Source of the DNA: Thinopyrum elongatum
Lineage: Eukaryota; Streptophyta; Magnoliopsida; Poales; Poaceae
Length of the DNA stretch: 64,000 nucleotides
NCBI GenBank assembly: GCA_011799875.1
Contig: CM022300.1
Location: forward strand, 115,271,201 to 115,335,200
Direction: 5' to 3'
Positions 10,933-22,266 of the stretch are shown in pieces (position 1 is the first letter of the stretch; each line of letters starts with the position of its first letter). The notes below the pieces were generated by a model, which was given only the letters and a program-made list of their open reading frames with translations, was not told the origin of the DNA and did no database searches. Made by a program: the position numbers and the translations under genes.

Positions 10933-11055
10933 GGTTGATGCGGCCGAGAAGGAGAGAGAACCAGATCCTCTTTTCCCCATCTCCTTCGGTCTTCCCGCCC
11001 CCACCTCTGCCTCCACTCTGCGCTAATCCGCTCGGCGCCGGCGAACTCTGCGGAG

Positions 11056-14000
11056 ATGGCGAAGGACAAGACGGTGAAGCTGGAGTGCGTGAAGAAGGCG
11101 AAGAAGACCTCGAGTTCCCGAGTCGCGCCTCCGCGTAGCTAGATCCAAGGCGACTGGCTCCCACCAACGACCACGGCGAAAGACATCGGCGGGCTCATCG
11201 TAGACGGGCTGGTGCCCGACGGAACCTGGAGGTTGCCGAAGGAGGGGGAGATCGAGCCTGCGCTGCGCCCCGGAGAGCGCGTACTCCTCGTCACCCACGT
11301 GGAGAGAGGTTTCTCCATGCCACCTCATCCTTTCCTCCGTGGTTTTCTGAACTTTTTTGGTGCTCAACTCCATCACCACCCCCCGAATGCTATAACATAC
11401 CTTGCCGCGTTCATTTCCATGTGTGAGAACTTCTTAGGCTGCCATCCGCACTGGGGATTGTTCAAACATATCTTCACATGTCACTCTCATTTGGTTAAGA
11501 AGGCTGATCGGGATGGGGAGAGGACCCATGTGACCCAGCTGTGCGGCGACTTGGGTATCTAGATGAGGGGTAGGAGTGCGTTCCCCACCATGACCTTTCC
11601 TGAGTCTGTTAGGGGCTCACAGTTGACCTGGTTTTATTGTAATGATATCCCCTGTGTCGGTTCGTCGACTGGTCTTCCTCCTTACACTTCCGAGAGGGTT
11701 AGTACTCCTCCTTCACTGACGGTGGACAAGGAAGAAAAGACTGAGGTGGGAATCTTAGTAGCTGTTGTAGTTGTGCTGATTCAGGGTGGAGCCACGGGTC
11801 TGGATCTGCTGGAGGTCTTCCTCAGTCGGCGGATCCAGCCGCTGCAGGAGCGGGCTCATCCCATGTGGTGGTACACCGGGGCAAACGACCCCACCCGGGT
11901 GCACACTGAGGACGTCGACGAAGAGACCGTGGAGCAATGGCTCAGGTGCATCACCGGAGCCCGTGACAACCCTCGGGGATCGAGACGGATCTCGCCCTTC
12001 GATGACTCGCACTAGCCAACAGAGGTGTGACGCGTATTTCTGAGTGACTTATCTTACTCTGATCATCTGACTGAATTGACTGAACTGAATGGTTTTGATC
12101 TTTGTGCTTGGCAGGAGTTTCCGAAGATGTTTTCACCTGTGCCGAATGAGGGACAACTCGTCGGGAACGTGGAGAGTGATCACGGAAGTGTCGAGGACAG
12201 CTACGCTGAGGACAGCGAGGTCGGCAGCAACGACTCAGATGGGAGCGACGAGGTTGAGTCTTCCCCGTCTGTAGGGGCGCGCACTGAATGTCGCTCTAAG
12301 CAGACGCAGGATCCGAGTGCTTGCCAGAGCAAGACCGCAGCCTCGAGCTCTAGGAACCCGAAGCACACTCGGACGTTGACGCCCGAGTCGACTGAGAAGA
12401 CCGCCAAGTAGCTCAAGATCGCCTCGCCCAAACCTCGGAAGGCTCTGCCCAAAATCAAGGTCACCGTGCCTGTCACCTCGACGTGAGTACCGTACTTCTC
12501 TCTTCTACCAGTGTGAACTTTCGGCCTTTGCTAACCGAATGAAACTGTGTACCACAGCTGCTACCTTGACAACGTCGCCCATGCAGATTGACAAGACCGC
12601 GCTGATGCAGATACGGCGGATGCGGCTACCTCCCAGAAAGGTACGGATGATTTCCTCTTGGCTCGGTTTCATCGTTCGATCGAACCATTAACTGAACTGA
12701 CATTGTCGAGTGAATGCAGCGCCAGTGGATATCATCCACGTCATGAACAACGACGAAGAACCACCGCAGAAGGACGCCAAGAGGGGGAGCAAAACCCCGA
12801 CTATCGCCCGCGCTACTGCACAGAAGACGCTGCCTAGCAACACGCCTCGTGCCCCACCTATGCCTGACGTGACTGCGCCCCAGGGGCAGGGTGACCCTTC
12901 TCGGGCTGGCGCAGATCCCGTCATCACTGCATCGACTGCTCTGCCTCTGGTGCCGACTCCTCTGGCTCCAGCGTCGGCTCCTCCTCTCAACATATTCAAC
13001 CTGCATCGTGTGCCAGAGGACCAAACTGGAGCCAGCAAAGAGGCGATGATCCAGGCTGAGCTGATGATGCAGCGCCTGAAGGAGGTGTGCGACACTAGCA
13101 AGGTGGCGTACGACGCTAATGCAGCTCTCCAAGCGAATGTCCGAGTAAGTGCCATCATAAGTTGATTTCCGATTGGCTTTTCCTGCTTTTGGTATACCCA
13201 CTGAGGGTGTTTGTCCTGTGGGGGCACGCTGAGTGCATCCACAGGGTGTAGTCCCCTAGACTGTCGTCGAATGTTAGTAGTCGGTGGGAGTCTTTGAACC
13301 TGTTCGTGTGTTGGCCGTCACTCAGATTAGGCAGGCCATTCTGAGTGGATACCATTCCAGTGGGGGCACGTTGAGTGCACCCACTAGGTGTAGTCCCCGA
13401 GACCACCGTCGATTGCTTGAATCGGTGGAGGCCTGATAGAACCATACAAGCATGTTTCCTATTTCTTAGCTCATCGATCATGAGTCACTCTCCAGTGGGG
13501 GCACGTTGAGTGCACCCACTGGGTGTAGTCCCCAAGACTACCGTCGACTGCGGGTAGTCGGCGGAAGTCTGATAGAACTGGTATCTTCTCAGCTGGCCGA
13601 GTGGTTTACGCCTGTGACTCATTTCTAAGGACATCTTAGGATCTGGTACTGATCGAGCTTGTTCCTTCCTGAATCGGAGGTCAGAAGGTACCTTAGGATT
13701 TGGTACCGGTCAAGCTTGTTCCTCCCTGACTCAGAGGACCTTAGGATTTGGTACTGTTCAAGCTTGTTCCTCCCTGACTCGGAGGTCGGGGGGGTACCTT
13801 AGGATTTGGTACTGGTCAAGCTTGTTCCTCCCTGGAGTTCTAATCTTCATACACTCAGTGTATTTTTATTGTCGCTTGACTTACTTCTTCTTCCTTTGTA
13901 TTAGAAAACTTGTGAGCTCGGGGCCCAGTATGTATCACTGGAGAAGGAGACAAACCAACTCCGACTGGATCTGGAGGTGGAGAGGAGGAACACGGCCCGC

Positions 14001-15065
14001 GTGCAAGCAGAAGTAAAGACCATGGGGGGTACGTTTCAGTGATCGAGTGCCTTCACGTTTTGTTTTCTTTGAACTGAGTGACTTCGCTTGAACAGATGTG
14101 CATAATGAAAACCACTGACTCCAAGTGTGGATTAGGACTTCTATTTATTTAGAATCTATGAAGCAGGCACTCATCGACAAGGACAATGAGCTAGCAGGAG
14201 CGCAGAAGGTGGCGAAGGACAAGACCAAGGCCGCCGAAGAAAAGCTGGCCTCAGTTGCGAAACTTGAGGAAGAAAACAAGGCACTGAGGGCGGCTGCTGA
14301 GGAGGCGAAAGTGGAGATCGCCGAGCTTAAGAAGCGACAAGCCGAATGGGACGACAAGCTCAAGACCCAGGCGAGTGCCTTCGAGCAAGAGAGGAAAACC
14401 TTGGGCGAGAAGATCGCCGAGCTCACTCAAAAGAGGGATTATCTGGAGCAATACATAGAAGACTTCACGGAGGAGATGTACACCAAGCGTGCAAGTGTGT
14501 CCGAGTGAACTTTACTTCCTGGTGAACCCTCTCTTATCTCCGAGTGAATTTTGAGTTGATTCGGGTCTTATTTCGATTTGCAGAATACTGCCATGACTTC
14601 GAGTTGGAGACTGATAGGATCGAGAGGGGCTTGAACCCTACCAGGTCACTCGTTAGGGACAAAGCAGCTCTGGGTATCCTGAGGCTTGAAGCTCGCCTCA
14701 ATGATGCTCTGGGGTACATCATCTGCCTGCGAGGCGCGATGGGGAGGATGGACAAGGAGCTGTGGCCGGAAGACACTCTCCAGACTGACCTGGAGGCGAT
14801 GATGGCCCGTCTTAATGAAATCCCTCACCGAGTGCAAGCATGGAAGAAGTTTGCCGCCCATTGTTGAGCCGATGTGGCGATCTCCCTGGTCCGAGTCCAT
14901 TGCAAAGAAGCCAAGGAGGAAAAACTGAAGTCTCTCCAGGTCGGAAACACAAAGAAGCTCAAGTTTGAGGACTTCATGGAGACGTTCATCGAGGCGGCTA
15001 CTCGGATTGCAGATGGCATCAACCTGGACACCTTTGTGGAGCCGGCCAGTCCCTCTGACGCGTGA
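11056..15065 (+). pseudogene. Antisense spliced gene of the inner gypsy element (Pfam Transposase_28 / 'putative gypsy type transposon' family)
   Basis: About seven exons can be laid out with GT/AG edges: 11056-12025; 12105-12483; a short one near 12557-12639; 12719-13144; 13904-14030; 14151-14494; 14583-15065. Exon 1 begins MAKDKTVKLECVKKAKKTSS and carries GFSMPPHPFLRGFLNFFG, then LHHHPPNAITYLAAFISMCE and NFLGCHPHWGLFKHIF, the hallmark of this family. The middle is acidic and Ser/Pro-rich. The exon at 14151 is a coiled coil (KAAEEKLASVAKLEEENKAL). The last exon has LWPEDTLQTDLEAM and RVQAWKKFAAHC. TAG or TGA codons at 11140, 11560, 12013, 12409 and 14865 break this copy; three of the TAGs sit where Gln is likely. 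The family's function is unknown despite its Pfam name. Confidence 0.7.
13212..13850 (+). repeat. Two families of tandem repeats in an intron of the antisense gene
   Basis: Three copies of a ~135-145 bp unit start at 13214, 13357 and 13493 (GTGGGGGCACGTTGAGTGCA, CCCACTGGGTGTAGTCCCC). They are followed by four copies of a ~47-60 bp unit at about 13630, 13690, 13738 and 13796 (CCTTAGGATTTGGTACTGGT, then CAAGCTTGTTCCTCCCTG). No coding potential was seen. Confidence 0.85.
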
Positions 15066-15219
15066 GAAAAACATTAAGATTTACCATTTGCCTCAGTATG
15101 CCGAGTGGACTTGTATCCGTTAAACTCTTTCAGGCTTCGAGCCCGAGTACTCGCACTTGTTTTTGAACTTCGGGAGTTATCTGAATGCTTTCCTTTGAGT
15201 TTTTTGAATGTTCGAGTTT

Positions 15220-17000
15220 TAACTTAGGCGAAAACTGGTTCGCAGCTAAGCCTCGGAGTGAGAGGAACGATCGACACTCGGAGTAGTTTTTTTTTAACTT
15301 AGGCGAAAGCTGGTTCACAGCTAAGCCCTTGAGTGAGAGGAGCACTCGTCACTCGGAGTAGTTTTTTTTAATTTAGGCGAAAGCTGGTTTGCAGCTAAGC
15401 CCCCGAGTGAGAGGATCGCTCGTCACTCGGAGTAATTTTTTAACTTAGGTGAAAGCTGGTTCGCAGCTAAGCCCTCGAGTGGGAGGAACGCTCGTCACTC
15501 GGCGTAGTTTTTTAACTTAGGCAAAAACTGATTCACAGCTAAGCCCCCGAGTGAGAGGGCCGCTCATCACTCGGAGTAGTTTTTCAACTTAGGCGAAAGC
15601 TGGTTCGCAACTAAGCCCCCGAGTGAGAGGAATGCTCGTCACTCGGAGTGATTTTTTAACTTAGGCGAAAACTGGTTTGCAGCTAAGCCCCCAAGTGAGA
15701 GGAACGCTTGTCACTCGGAGTAGTTTTTTTAACTTAGGCGAAAAATGGTTCGCAGCTAAGTCCCCGAGTGAGAGGAACACTCATCACTCAGAGTAATTTT
15801 TTAACTTAGGCAAAAACTAGTTCGCAGCTAAGCCCCCGAGTGAGAGGAACACTCGTCACTCGGAGTAGTTCTTTAACTTAGGCGAAAGCTGGTTCGCAGC
15901 TAAGCCCCCGAGTGAGAGGAGCGCTCGTCACTCGGAGTAGTTTTTTAACTTAGGCGAAAGCTGGTGCACAGCTAAGCTCCCGAGTGAGAGGACCGCTCAT
16001 CACTCGAAGTAGTTTTTTAACTTAGGCAAAAGCTGGTTCGCAGCTAAGCCCCTGAGTGAGAGGAGCAGTCGTCACTCGGAGTGGTTTTTTAACTTAGGCA
16101 AAAACTGGTTCACAGCTAAGTCCCCGAGTGAGAGGAACGCTCGTCACTCGGAGTAATTTTTTAACTTAGGCGAAAACTAGTTCGCAGCTAAGCCCCCGAG
16201 TGAGAGGAACGCCCATCACTCGGAGTAGTTTTTTAACTTAGAAGAAAGTTGGTTCGCAGCTAAGCCCCCGAGTGAGAGGAGCGCTCGTCACTCAGAGTAG
16301 TTTTTTTTAACTTAGGCGAAAGCTGGTGCACAACTTAGCTCCCGAGTGAGAGGACCGCTCATCACTTGGAGTAGTTTTTTTAACTTAGGCAAAAGCTAGT
16401 TCGCAGCTAAGCCCCTGAGTGAGAGGAGCAGTTGTCACTCGGAGTAGTTTTTTAACTTAGGCGAAAGCAGTTCGCAACTAAGCCCCCGAGTGAGAGGAAC
16501 GCTCGTCGCTCGGAGTAATTTTTTTAACTTAGGCGAAAACTAGTTCGCAGCTAAGCCCCCGAGTGAGAGGAACGCTCGTCACTCGGAGTAGTTTTTTAAC
16601 TTAGGCGAAAGCTGGTTTGCAGCTAAGCCCCTGAGTGAGAGGAGCGCTCGTCACTCGGAGTAGTTTTTTAACTTAGGCGAAAGCTGGTTCGCAGCTAAGC
16701 CCCGGAGTGAGAGGAACGCTCGTCACTCGGAGTAATTTTTTAACTTAGGCGAAAACTGGTTCGCAGCTAAGCCCCCAAGTGAGAGGAACGCTCGTCACTC
16801 GGAGTAGTTTTTTTTAACTTAGGCAAAAGCTGGTTTGCAGCTAAGTCCCTGAGTGAGAGGAGTGCTCGTCACTCGGAGTGTTTTTTTGAAACTTAGGCGA
16901 AAGCTGGTTCGCAGCTAAGCTCCCGAGTGAGAGGACCGCTCATCACTTGGAGTAGTTTTTTAAATTAAGCGAAAGCTGGTTTGCAGCTAAGCCAACCCAC
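15220..17000. repeat. Tandem array, 25 copies of a ~72 bp unit with two internal hairpins
   Basis: Units recur every 72-74 bp from 15226 to about 16966. Each contains CTTAGGCGAAAGCTGGTTCG, CAGCTAAGCCCCCGAGTGAG, AGGAACGCTCGTCACTCGGA and GTAGTTTTTTAA. Within a unit, CTTAGGCGAA pairs with TTCGCAGCTAAG (first hairpin) and CCGAGTGA pairs perfectly with TCACTCGG (second hairpin). The T-run marks the boundary. The array lies between the 3' ends of the minus-strand integrase gene and the plus-strand antisense gene. Units 9-13 and 14-18 form a five-unit (360 bp) higher-order duplication. Confidence 0.95.
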
Positions 17001-17114
17001 TGGGGGTTTTCAGTTGGCAAACACATACAAATGAACTTAATGAAGTACTGAAAAAGTCATGCTTTTTATTCATCAAATATCACTTGAGTGCTTTTATTAC
17101 ATCTTGGCATCTCA

Positions 17115-18600
17115 ACATCAGGCATAGAACCGCCGAAGCAGGTCGGCATTCCAAGCGCGTGGCTCGTCAACTTTCTTCGTGAGGTTGTAAAGATGGCAGG
17201 CTCCATTATGCAGAACTTTGGAGACAACGAAGGGACCTTCCCACGTGGGAGCAAGCTTATGTGGTCTCTGCTGATCCACTCGGAGCACAAGGTTTCCCTC
17301 CTGAAAGGCGTGACCTCTGATGTGTCTGTCATGAAAATGCCATGGGTCTTGCTGGTACGTGGCTGACCGAATAAGAGCCATTTCCCTCACTTCCTTGAGG
17401 AGATCAACGGCATCTTGTCGTGCTTGCTTGGCTTGGACTTCGGAGTATATATCCACTCAAGGCGAATTGTGGAGGAGATCGCTCGGCAAAACAGCCTCGG
17501 CCCCGTACACCATGAAGAAAGGAATGCGACCGGTTGGGGTCATCCTGAGGCCCCACAGAACCGATGGCAGTTCAGTGACCCAACCTCCGGCCGCATGCTC
17601 CAAATCGTGCATGAGGCATGGCTTCAACCCTTGAAGAATCAGGTCGTTTGCTCTCTCATCCTGACCGTTCGACTGCGGGTGTGTGACAGACGCATAATCT
17701 ACCCGAGTGCCTTGAGTGGCGCAAAACGCTCTGAACTCTTCCGAGTCAAAGTTCAAGCCATTGTTGGTAATGATGTTGTGGGGAACTCCGTATCTGAAGA
17801 CCAACTCTTTCATAAACTTGATGGTTGTCCGAGAATCCAGCTTCTTGATGGGCTTGGCTTTGATCCACTTGGTGAACTTGTCGACTGCAGCAAGCAAATG
17901 AGTGAACCCACTCGCCCCTATCCTGAGGGCCCCTACCATGTCGAGCCCCAAACCGCAAACAGCTAGACGAGTGGGATAGTATTCAAAGCGGACGTGGGTC
18001 TGTGTGACAAGTTCGCATAGAACTGACAACAGGTGCAATGCTGGACTATCTCTTGGGCGGCTTCGTTGGCGCGTGGCCAGTAAAAACCAGCTCGGTAAGC
18101 TTTAGCCACAATTGTCTGAGAGGACGCGTGATGTCCACAAGTTCTCGAGTGAATCTCTTCCAGGATCAGTCGACCTTCTTCTGGGGAAATGCAGCGTTGA
18201 GCCACGCCGATGACGCTTTTCTTGTATAGCTGGTTGCCCATTACAGTGAAAGCTTTAGACCTGCGAACAATTTGACGTGCCTCGACTTCATCCTCTGGAA
18301 GTTCTTGCCTGAGCAAGTATGCGATGTATGGCACAGTCCAGTCGGGCGTGATTGCCAGAATCTCCATGACCAGATCAATAACCGTGGGGACCTCGACTTC
18401 AATCGGGTCGGAAGGGTCGATCGCCTGTGGGGGCTCTTCAACGAAGGGGTCTTCCTTCACCATTGGGGAATGAAGGTGTTCGAGGAATATATTGCTGGGA
18501 ATGGGTTTCTGAGTGGATCCAATCTTTGCCAAATCGTCAGCCGCTTGGTTCTTGATCTGAGGGATGTGGTGAAGTTCCAATCCCTAGTGGCTCTGTTGAA
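17115..18600 (-). pseudogene. RNase H C-terminus and integrase of the inner gypsy element
   Basis: The minus-strand frame 18580-17963 starts in the tail of RNase H (LHHIPQIKNQAADDLAKIGS). It passes through the integrase zinc-binding region (EIHSRTCGHHASSQTIVAKA, then CTCCQFYA: the H-H-C-C set is present). The integrase core follows in another frame (18038-17457): VDKFTKWIKAKPIKKLD, IITNNGLNFDSEEFRAFCAT and NGQDERANDLILQGLK. In the core, an Asn stands where the second catalytic Asp is usual (TDNG becomes TNNG) and an Asp where the Glu is expected. The C-terminal domain (17456-17118) ends with WEGPFVVSKVLHNGACHLYN. Frameshifts and altered catalytic residues make it inactive. Confidence 0.85.
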
Positions 18601-19005
18601 ACACTCGGGCCAAGAGATGAATGCCCCGCTTCCACTTGGACGCTCTCTGTCCATGCTCTCCCTATGAGCTCTGCCTCTGTTAACCAGATTCTGGGCAAGG
18701 ACCGATCTCACATTAAACCATGGATCACGGAGATCGACTGGTTCCCTCTGGAAACCACCGCCACCATGATGAGGAGGGCTGGCCCTCCGGTCATCACCAT
18801 ACAGACGCCTATCATCGTACGGCCGGGGTGCGTACGAGTCATCCCTCGGAGGGGGTGTTGTTATACAAAGACGGTCATCATGATGTCGCTGAGGTGCAAA
18901 CCAATCGCAGCCCTGATCCAGGTACTAATCCTGGTGGTGACCTCGATCGTCTCGCTGCGGAGGCGACTGTCTTTTCCTCCTTGGGGCTCCTGGGCTGTGG
19001 GCCGA

Positions 19006-19983
19006 CTAGACAGTGTCGGCCCTGACGGATCTGCTATGGATTCTGTTGCACGATTGGGAGATAGCTGAATTCTGCTTTTCAGCTGCTTTGAGTAGGGCTC
19101 TGATCTGCCGGAGACCTTCCCCTGCCTCTGATCGGGATGGTTGGATGGAATCTGCTATCCGAGTGGCAGCCGCCAAATTCTGAATTGGAGTGTGGAATAC
19201 CTGGTAATCATGCCGCGGATCACTCGAGAACAGCTGTCGCTGCCGTCGACTGGAGCTTGGTTGTTGTTGTCTGCGCGCGTGATCGTCGAGTGATTTCTGG
19301 AGCTCCTCCAGACGAGTGCGCTCAACCAAGTTGGCCAGGCGCACGACTTCCAAGGCCTGAGCCTCAGGAGTCATCCCAATGATGGGTGTCCGAAGGGCGT
19401 GCTTGTTCCTGCATTGCAGCTCCTCCCTTTGCTGCGGGTTGAGGGGCTGGGGGTAGTACTCGTCATCATGACGGCCCCCGCTGCCATCGATGTCGCCATG
19501 CGATGGACCGTCGACTCCCACACCGCCGTGGGGATACTCGGGTGGACTGTGCTGAGAGCCGGCCATAAACACCTTTGTAGCAGGGTCGCTGCTCTCGCAC
19601 TCGAATGCGCCGTCCGTGCAATCACGCAGGGAGTCGAACAAGTCGAGGATGGACTCGTCAGGCTCGATCGCCATGACCTACGGGGCTGCAACCTGGAGGG
19701 CCAATTTGTGCTTGATCCACCGCTGGATCCGCAAGCGCCCGGAGTGCCCGCGATGTCGAACAGCGGGGCAGAGGGACGCTGCTGGATCTGTCGACTAGTA
19801 CATGGTTGACGGCTGATTAAGGAGAACGCCGAAGGTACTCGCAAGGAAGTGCGCCGCTCCGCGAACGGGCAACCCTTCGACGTCCAACGAGGCTTCCTGG
19901 ATCCATGTCAAATCGTCAGCGACGAAGCTGAGCGCGTCGAAATGGACCTCGTTGCCGAATGACAGTCCGCCACCGAAAACCAT
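19006..19983 (-). pseudogene. Gag of the inner gypsy element
   Basis: Reading from the primer-site side, the minus strand opens with ATGGTTTTCGGTGGCGGACT (MVFGGGLSFGNEVHFDALSF) and continues in a second frame from 19674 (MAIEPDESILDLFDSLRDCT; EEYYPQPL-like and QREELQCRNKHAL blocks). The part to 19006 is charged and Gln-rich with no zinc knuckle. No protease or reverse transcriptase follows; the sequence passes within ~400 bp to the end of RNase H, so several kilobases are deleted compared with complete gypsy elements. Gag forms the particle in active relatives. Confidence 0.6.
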
Positions 19984-20051
19984 GGTGAAGATGAGAAAAT
20001 CGTAACTACGCCGTAAGTCGCTTAGACGCCTGCCCCATGGTGGGAGCCAAC

Positions 20052-20632
20052 TGTAGTGGGTATAGGTATGACAGTAGTGTATGGGGGAACGAATTAGAGG
20101 GCAGAGTCTAGCTACGGCGTAGTTGTTACACTCGGATTTACGAGTTCAGGCCCCTCACGGAGGAGGTAACAGCCCTACGTCTCGATGCTCTGGAGCTTGA
20201 TTGACTCGAGTGTATAGTTTACAAGAGATTGCGAACCCTTGTTATGGAGCTGGGGGTGGCTTATATAGAGTACGCCCAGCCCCTGATGAATGCCGCCATA
20301 ACTAAGGGTTAAAGGGAGGTTTAAAGGGTGACAGTTACTGGTAACGCCTGTATTGACTACATTTGAAGGTGGTGGACGCACGTCCTGAACGTTACGGTCT
20401 TGGGGAGGCTCTTGGTCTTCTCTATCCGAGTGGATTCAGGTACTCCGAGTGAGATGAGCCGTCCGAGTGGATTGTTTAGACTCCGAGTGGTTGATACCTT
20501 CCGAGTGATACCCAGGTTGCAGTAATTATGAACGGTAACTCGGCCCTGGGGCCCAGCTTGCAGTGCATGGTGTCCTTGGGTAGGGTTTGTAGGTCAGGCA
20601 TGTAACCCTATCCCTAGTACATGTCCTCGTCA
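20052..20632 (-). repeat. 5' LTR of the inner gypsy element
   Basis: It is the partner of 9903-10482. The plus-strand end TCCTCGTCA is followed immediately by the GATGG duplication. Confidence 0.9.
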
Positions 20633-22173
20633 GATGGTTCGGAAGGGCACGAGGACCAGGATAACCCCGAGGACCTCAACGACTCCGAGGACATCAACTA
20701 CCTTCCTCTCTCCAAAGAGGAGGACAACCTTGGCCCCGAGGATTTTATCATCCCCAAGGACCCTCTGGATCAGGAATGGTTCAAGCGACGGCTCATAGCC
20801 ACCACCTGAAGCCTGAAGAAGAAGAAGCAGGAGCTAAAGGCCGAGCAAAATATTCTCAACGACAGGTGGACGATGGTCTTAGCAGCCGAAGAGGGCTTTG
20901 GTAATCAGCGGCAGGATCAAAACAAAAGCTACCCAAAGCGGCGTCTGCTACCGCAGTTCGGCGATGAGGCCCTTGAGTCTACACCCCCAGACACACTCAG
21001 GTCAACCAGCCTGACCGCCCCCCTCGAGGACGGGACATGACGGCTGGAGAGACCGACAACCCGCTTATGCTCCTGCGCTGGACTGGCAGGGAGCCACTAC
21101 AACCAGAGGATTCGCATGATCTGAGGCATGACCTAAACGCCAAAATGACACAAACAAGATCTATCTACGGATCTAGAGGACACACGCCCGCTGGACGGGA
21201 CGGACACCAAGACTGGCACGACAGGAACGATAGAGCCTGGGGGCAGCACTGTGCTCGGATGACAACCGATTTCCGGTACAACATCGCCCGGATCAGAGGT
21301 GCCGCACACCCAATGTGTTTCACAGACGAAGTAATGCAACACCAGTTCCCCGGAGTGTTTAAACCCGTAAACATAGAACAATATGATTGGACAACTGACC
21401 CAGCAGTGTGGATCAAAGATTTCCTTCTCCATATTCATATGGCTCGAGGATATGACCTCCACGCCATTAAATACCTGCCACTAAAGCTGAAAGGACTAGC
21501 AAGGCACTGGTTGAACAGCCTCCCCGAAAACTCCATCGGGAGCTGGGAAGAGCTTGAGGACGCCTTCTGAGCCAACTTTCAAGGGACATATGTTCGGCCG
21601 CCGGATGCCGATGACTTGAGCCATGTCGTCCAACAGCCCGGGGAATCAGCCCGACAATTTTGGAATCGGTTCTTGACTAAGAAGAACCAGATCGTTGATT
21701 GTCTGGATGCTGAGGCAATAGCCGCATTTAAGCACAACACTCAGGACAAATGGCTGGCCCGCCAGCTCGGCCAAGACAATCCGAGAACTATGTCGGCAGT
21801 TACCTCTCTCATGACCCGCTTTTGCGCGGGTGAAGACAGCTGGTTAGCTCGTCGAAGCAACCACCCGGAAGACCCCGGTACCTCTGAGGTACGGGACGGG
21901 AACGGAAAACCCCGGCGCAATAAGAATAACAAGCGCCGGCACAACGGCAGTGAGGCCGATGACGCTGCAGTAAATGCAGGGTTCAGCAACTCAAAATCAG
22001 GATCGTGGAAGAAGCCCTCTAAAGGGAACCAGGATGGCCTGAACGCGCTGGATAAAATCCTGGACAGGCCATGCCAGATCCTTGGCACCTCGGACAAGCC
22101 CACCAACCACACCAACCGCAACTATTGGGTAATCAAACAGGTCGGCAAGCTTACAGCCGAGGAACAGGGCTAG
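20633..22173 (+). pseudogene. Gag of the outer gypsy element, second part
   Basis: Continues the frame interrupted at 9902 with an acidic stretch (EDQDNPEDLNDSEDINYLPL). After breaks, the 21037-21570 frame carries the retrotransposon gag core: PVNIEQYDWTTDPAVWIKDF, MARGYDLHAIKYLPLKLKGL, ARHWLNSLPENSIGSWEEL. A TGA at 21568 sits where Arg (CGA) is likely. The same frame then resumes through QPGESARQFWNRFLTKKNQI and a basic tail (KPRRNKNNKRRHNG). No CCHC knuckle is seen. The next stop is TAG at 22171. Confidence 0.75.
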
Positions 22174-22266
22174 GGCCCTCGCAGTGAGGACGACGATGAG
22201 CCTCGCAGGCAAACAATGGAGGCCAAAAGCAGTTTCCTCCCGAGGTAAAAACTGTGAACATGATTT

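Larger units (their letters stand above)
9903..20632 (-). mobile_element. Inner gypsy LTR retrotransposon (minus strand), flanked by GATGG duplications
   Basis: LTRs lie at 9903-10482 and 20052-20632; each starts TG and ends CA on the plus strand. The 5 bp target duplication GATGG is perfect (9898-9902 and 20633-20637). TTGGCTCCCACCATGGGGC, a primer-site-like sequence, abuts the right LTR, so the element reads leftward. Order along the element: gag (19983-19006), deletion of protease and reverse transcriptase, end of RNase H and integrase (18600-17115), 72 bp tandem array, then an antisense gene on the plus strand (11056-15065). By hand count the LTRs differ at roughly 35-40 of 580 positions (about 6%), so the insertion is fairly old. 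Confidence 0.92.

Noticed and set aside
15220..17000. Repeat array resembling a CRISPR array
   Set aside because: The units are contiguous with no unique spacers, diverge like a tandem repeat, and lie inside a plant retrotransposon.
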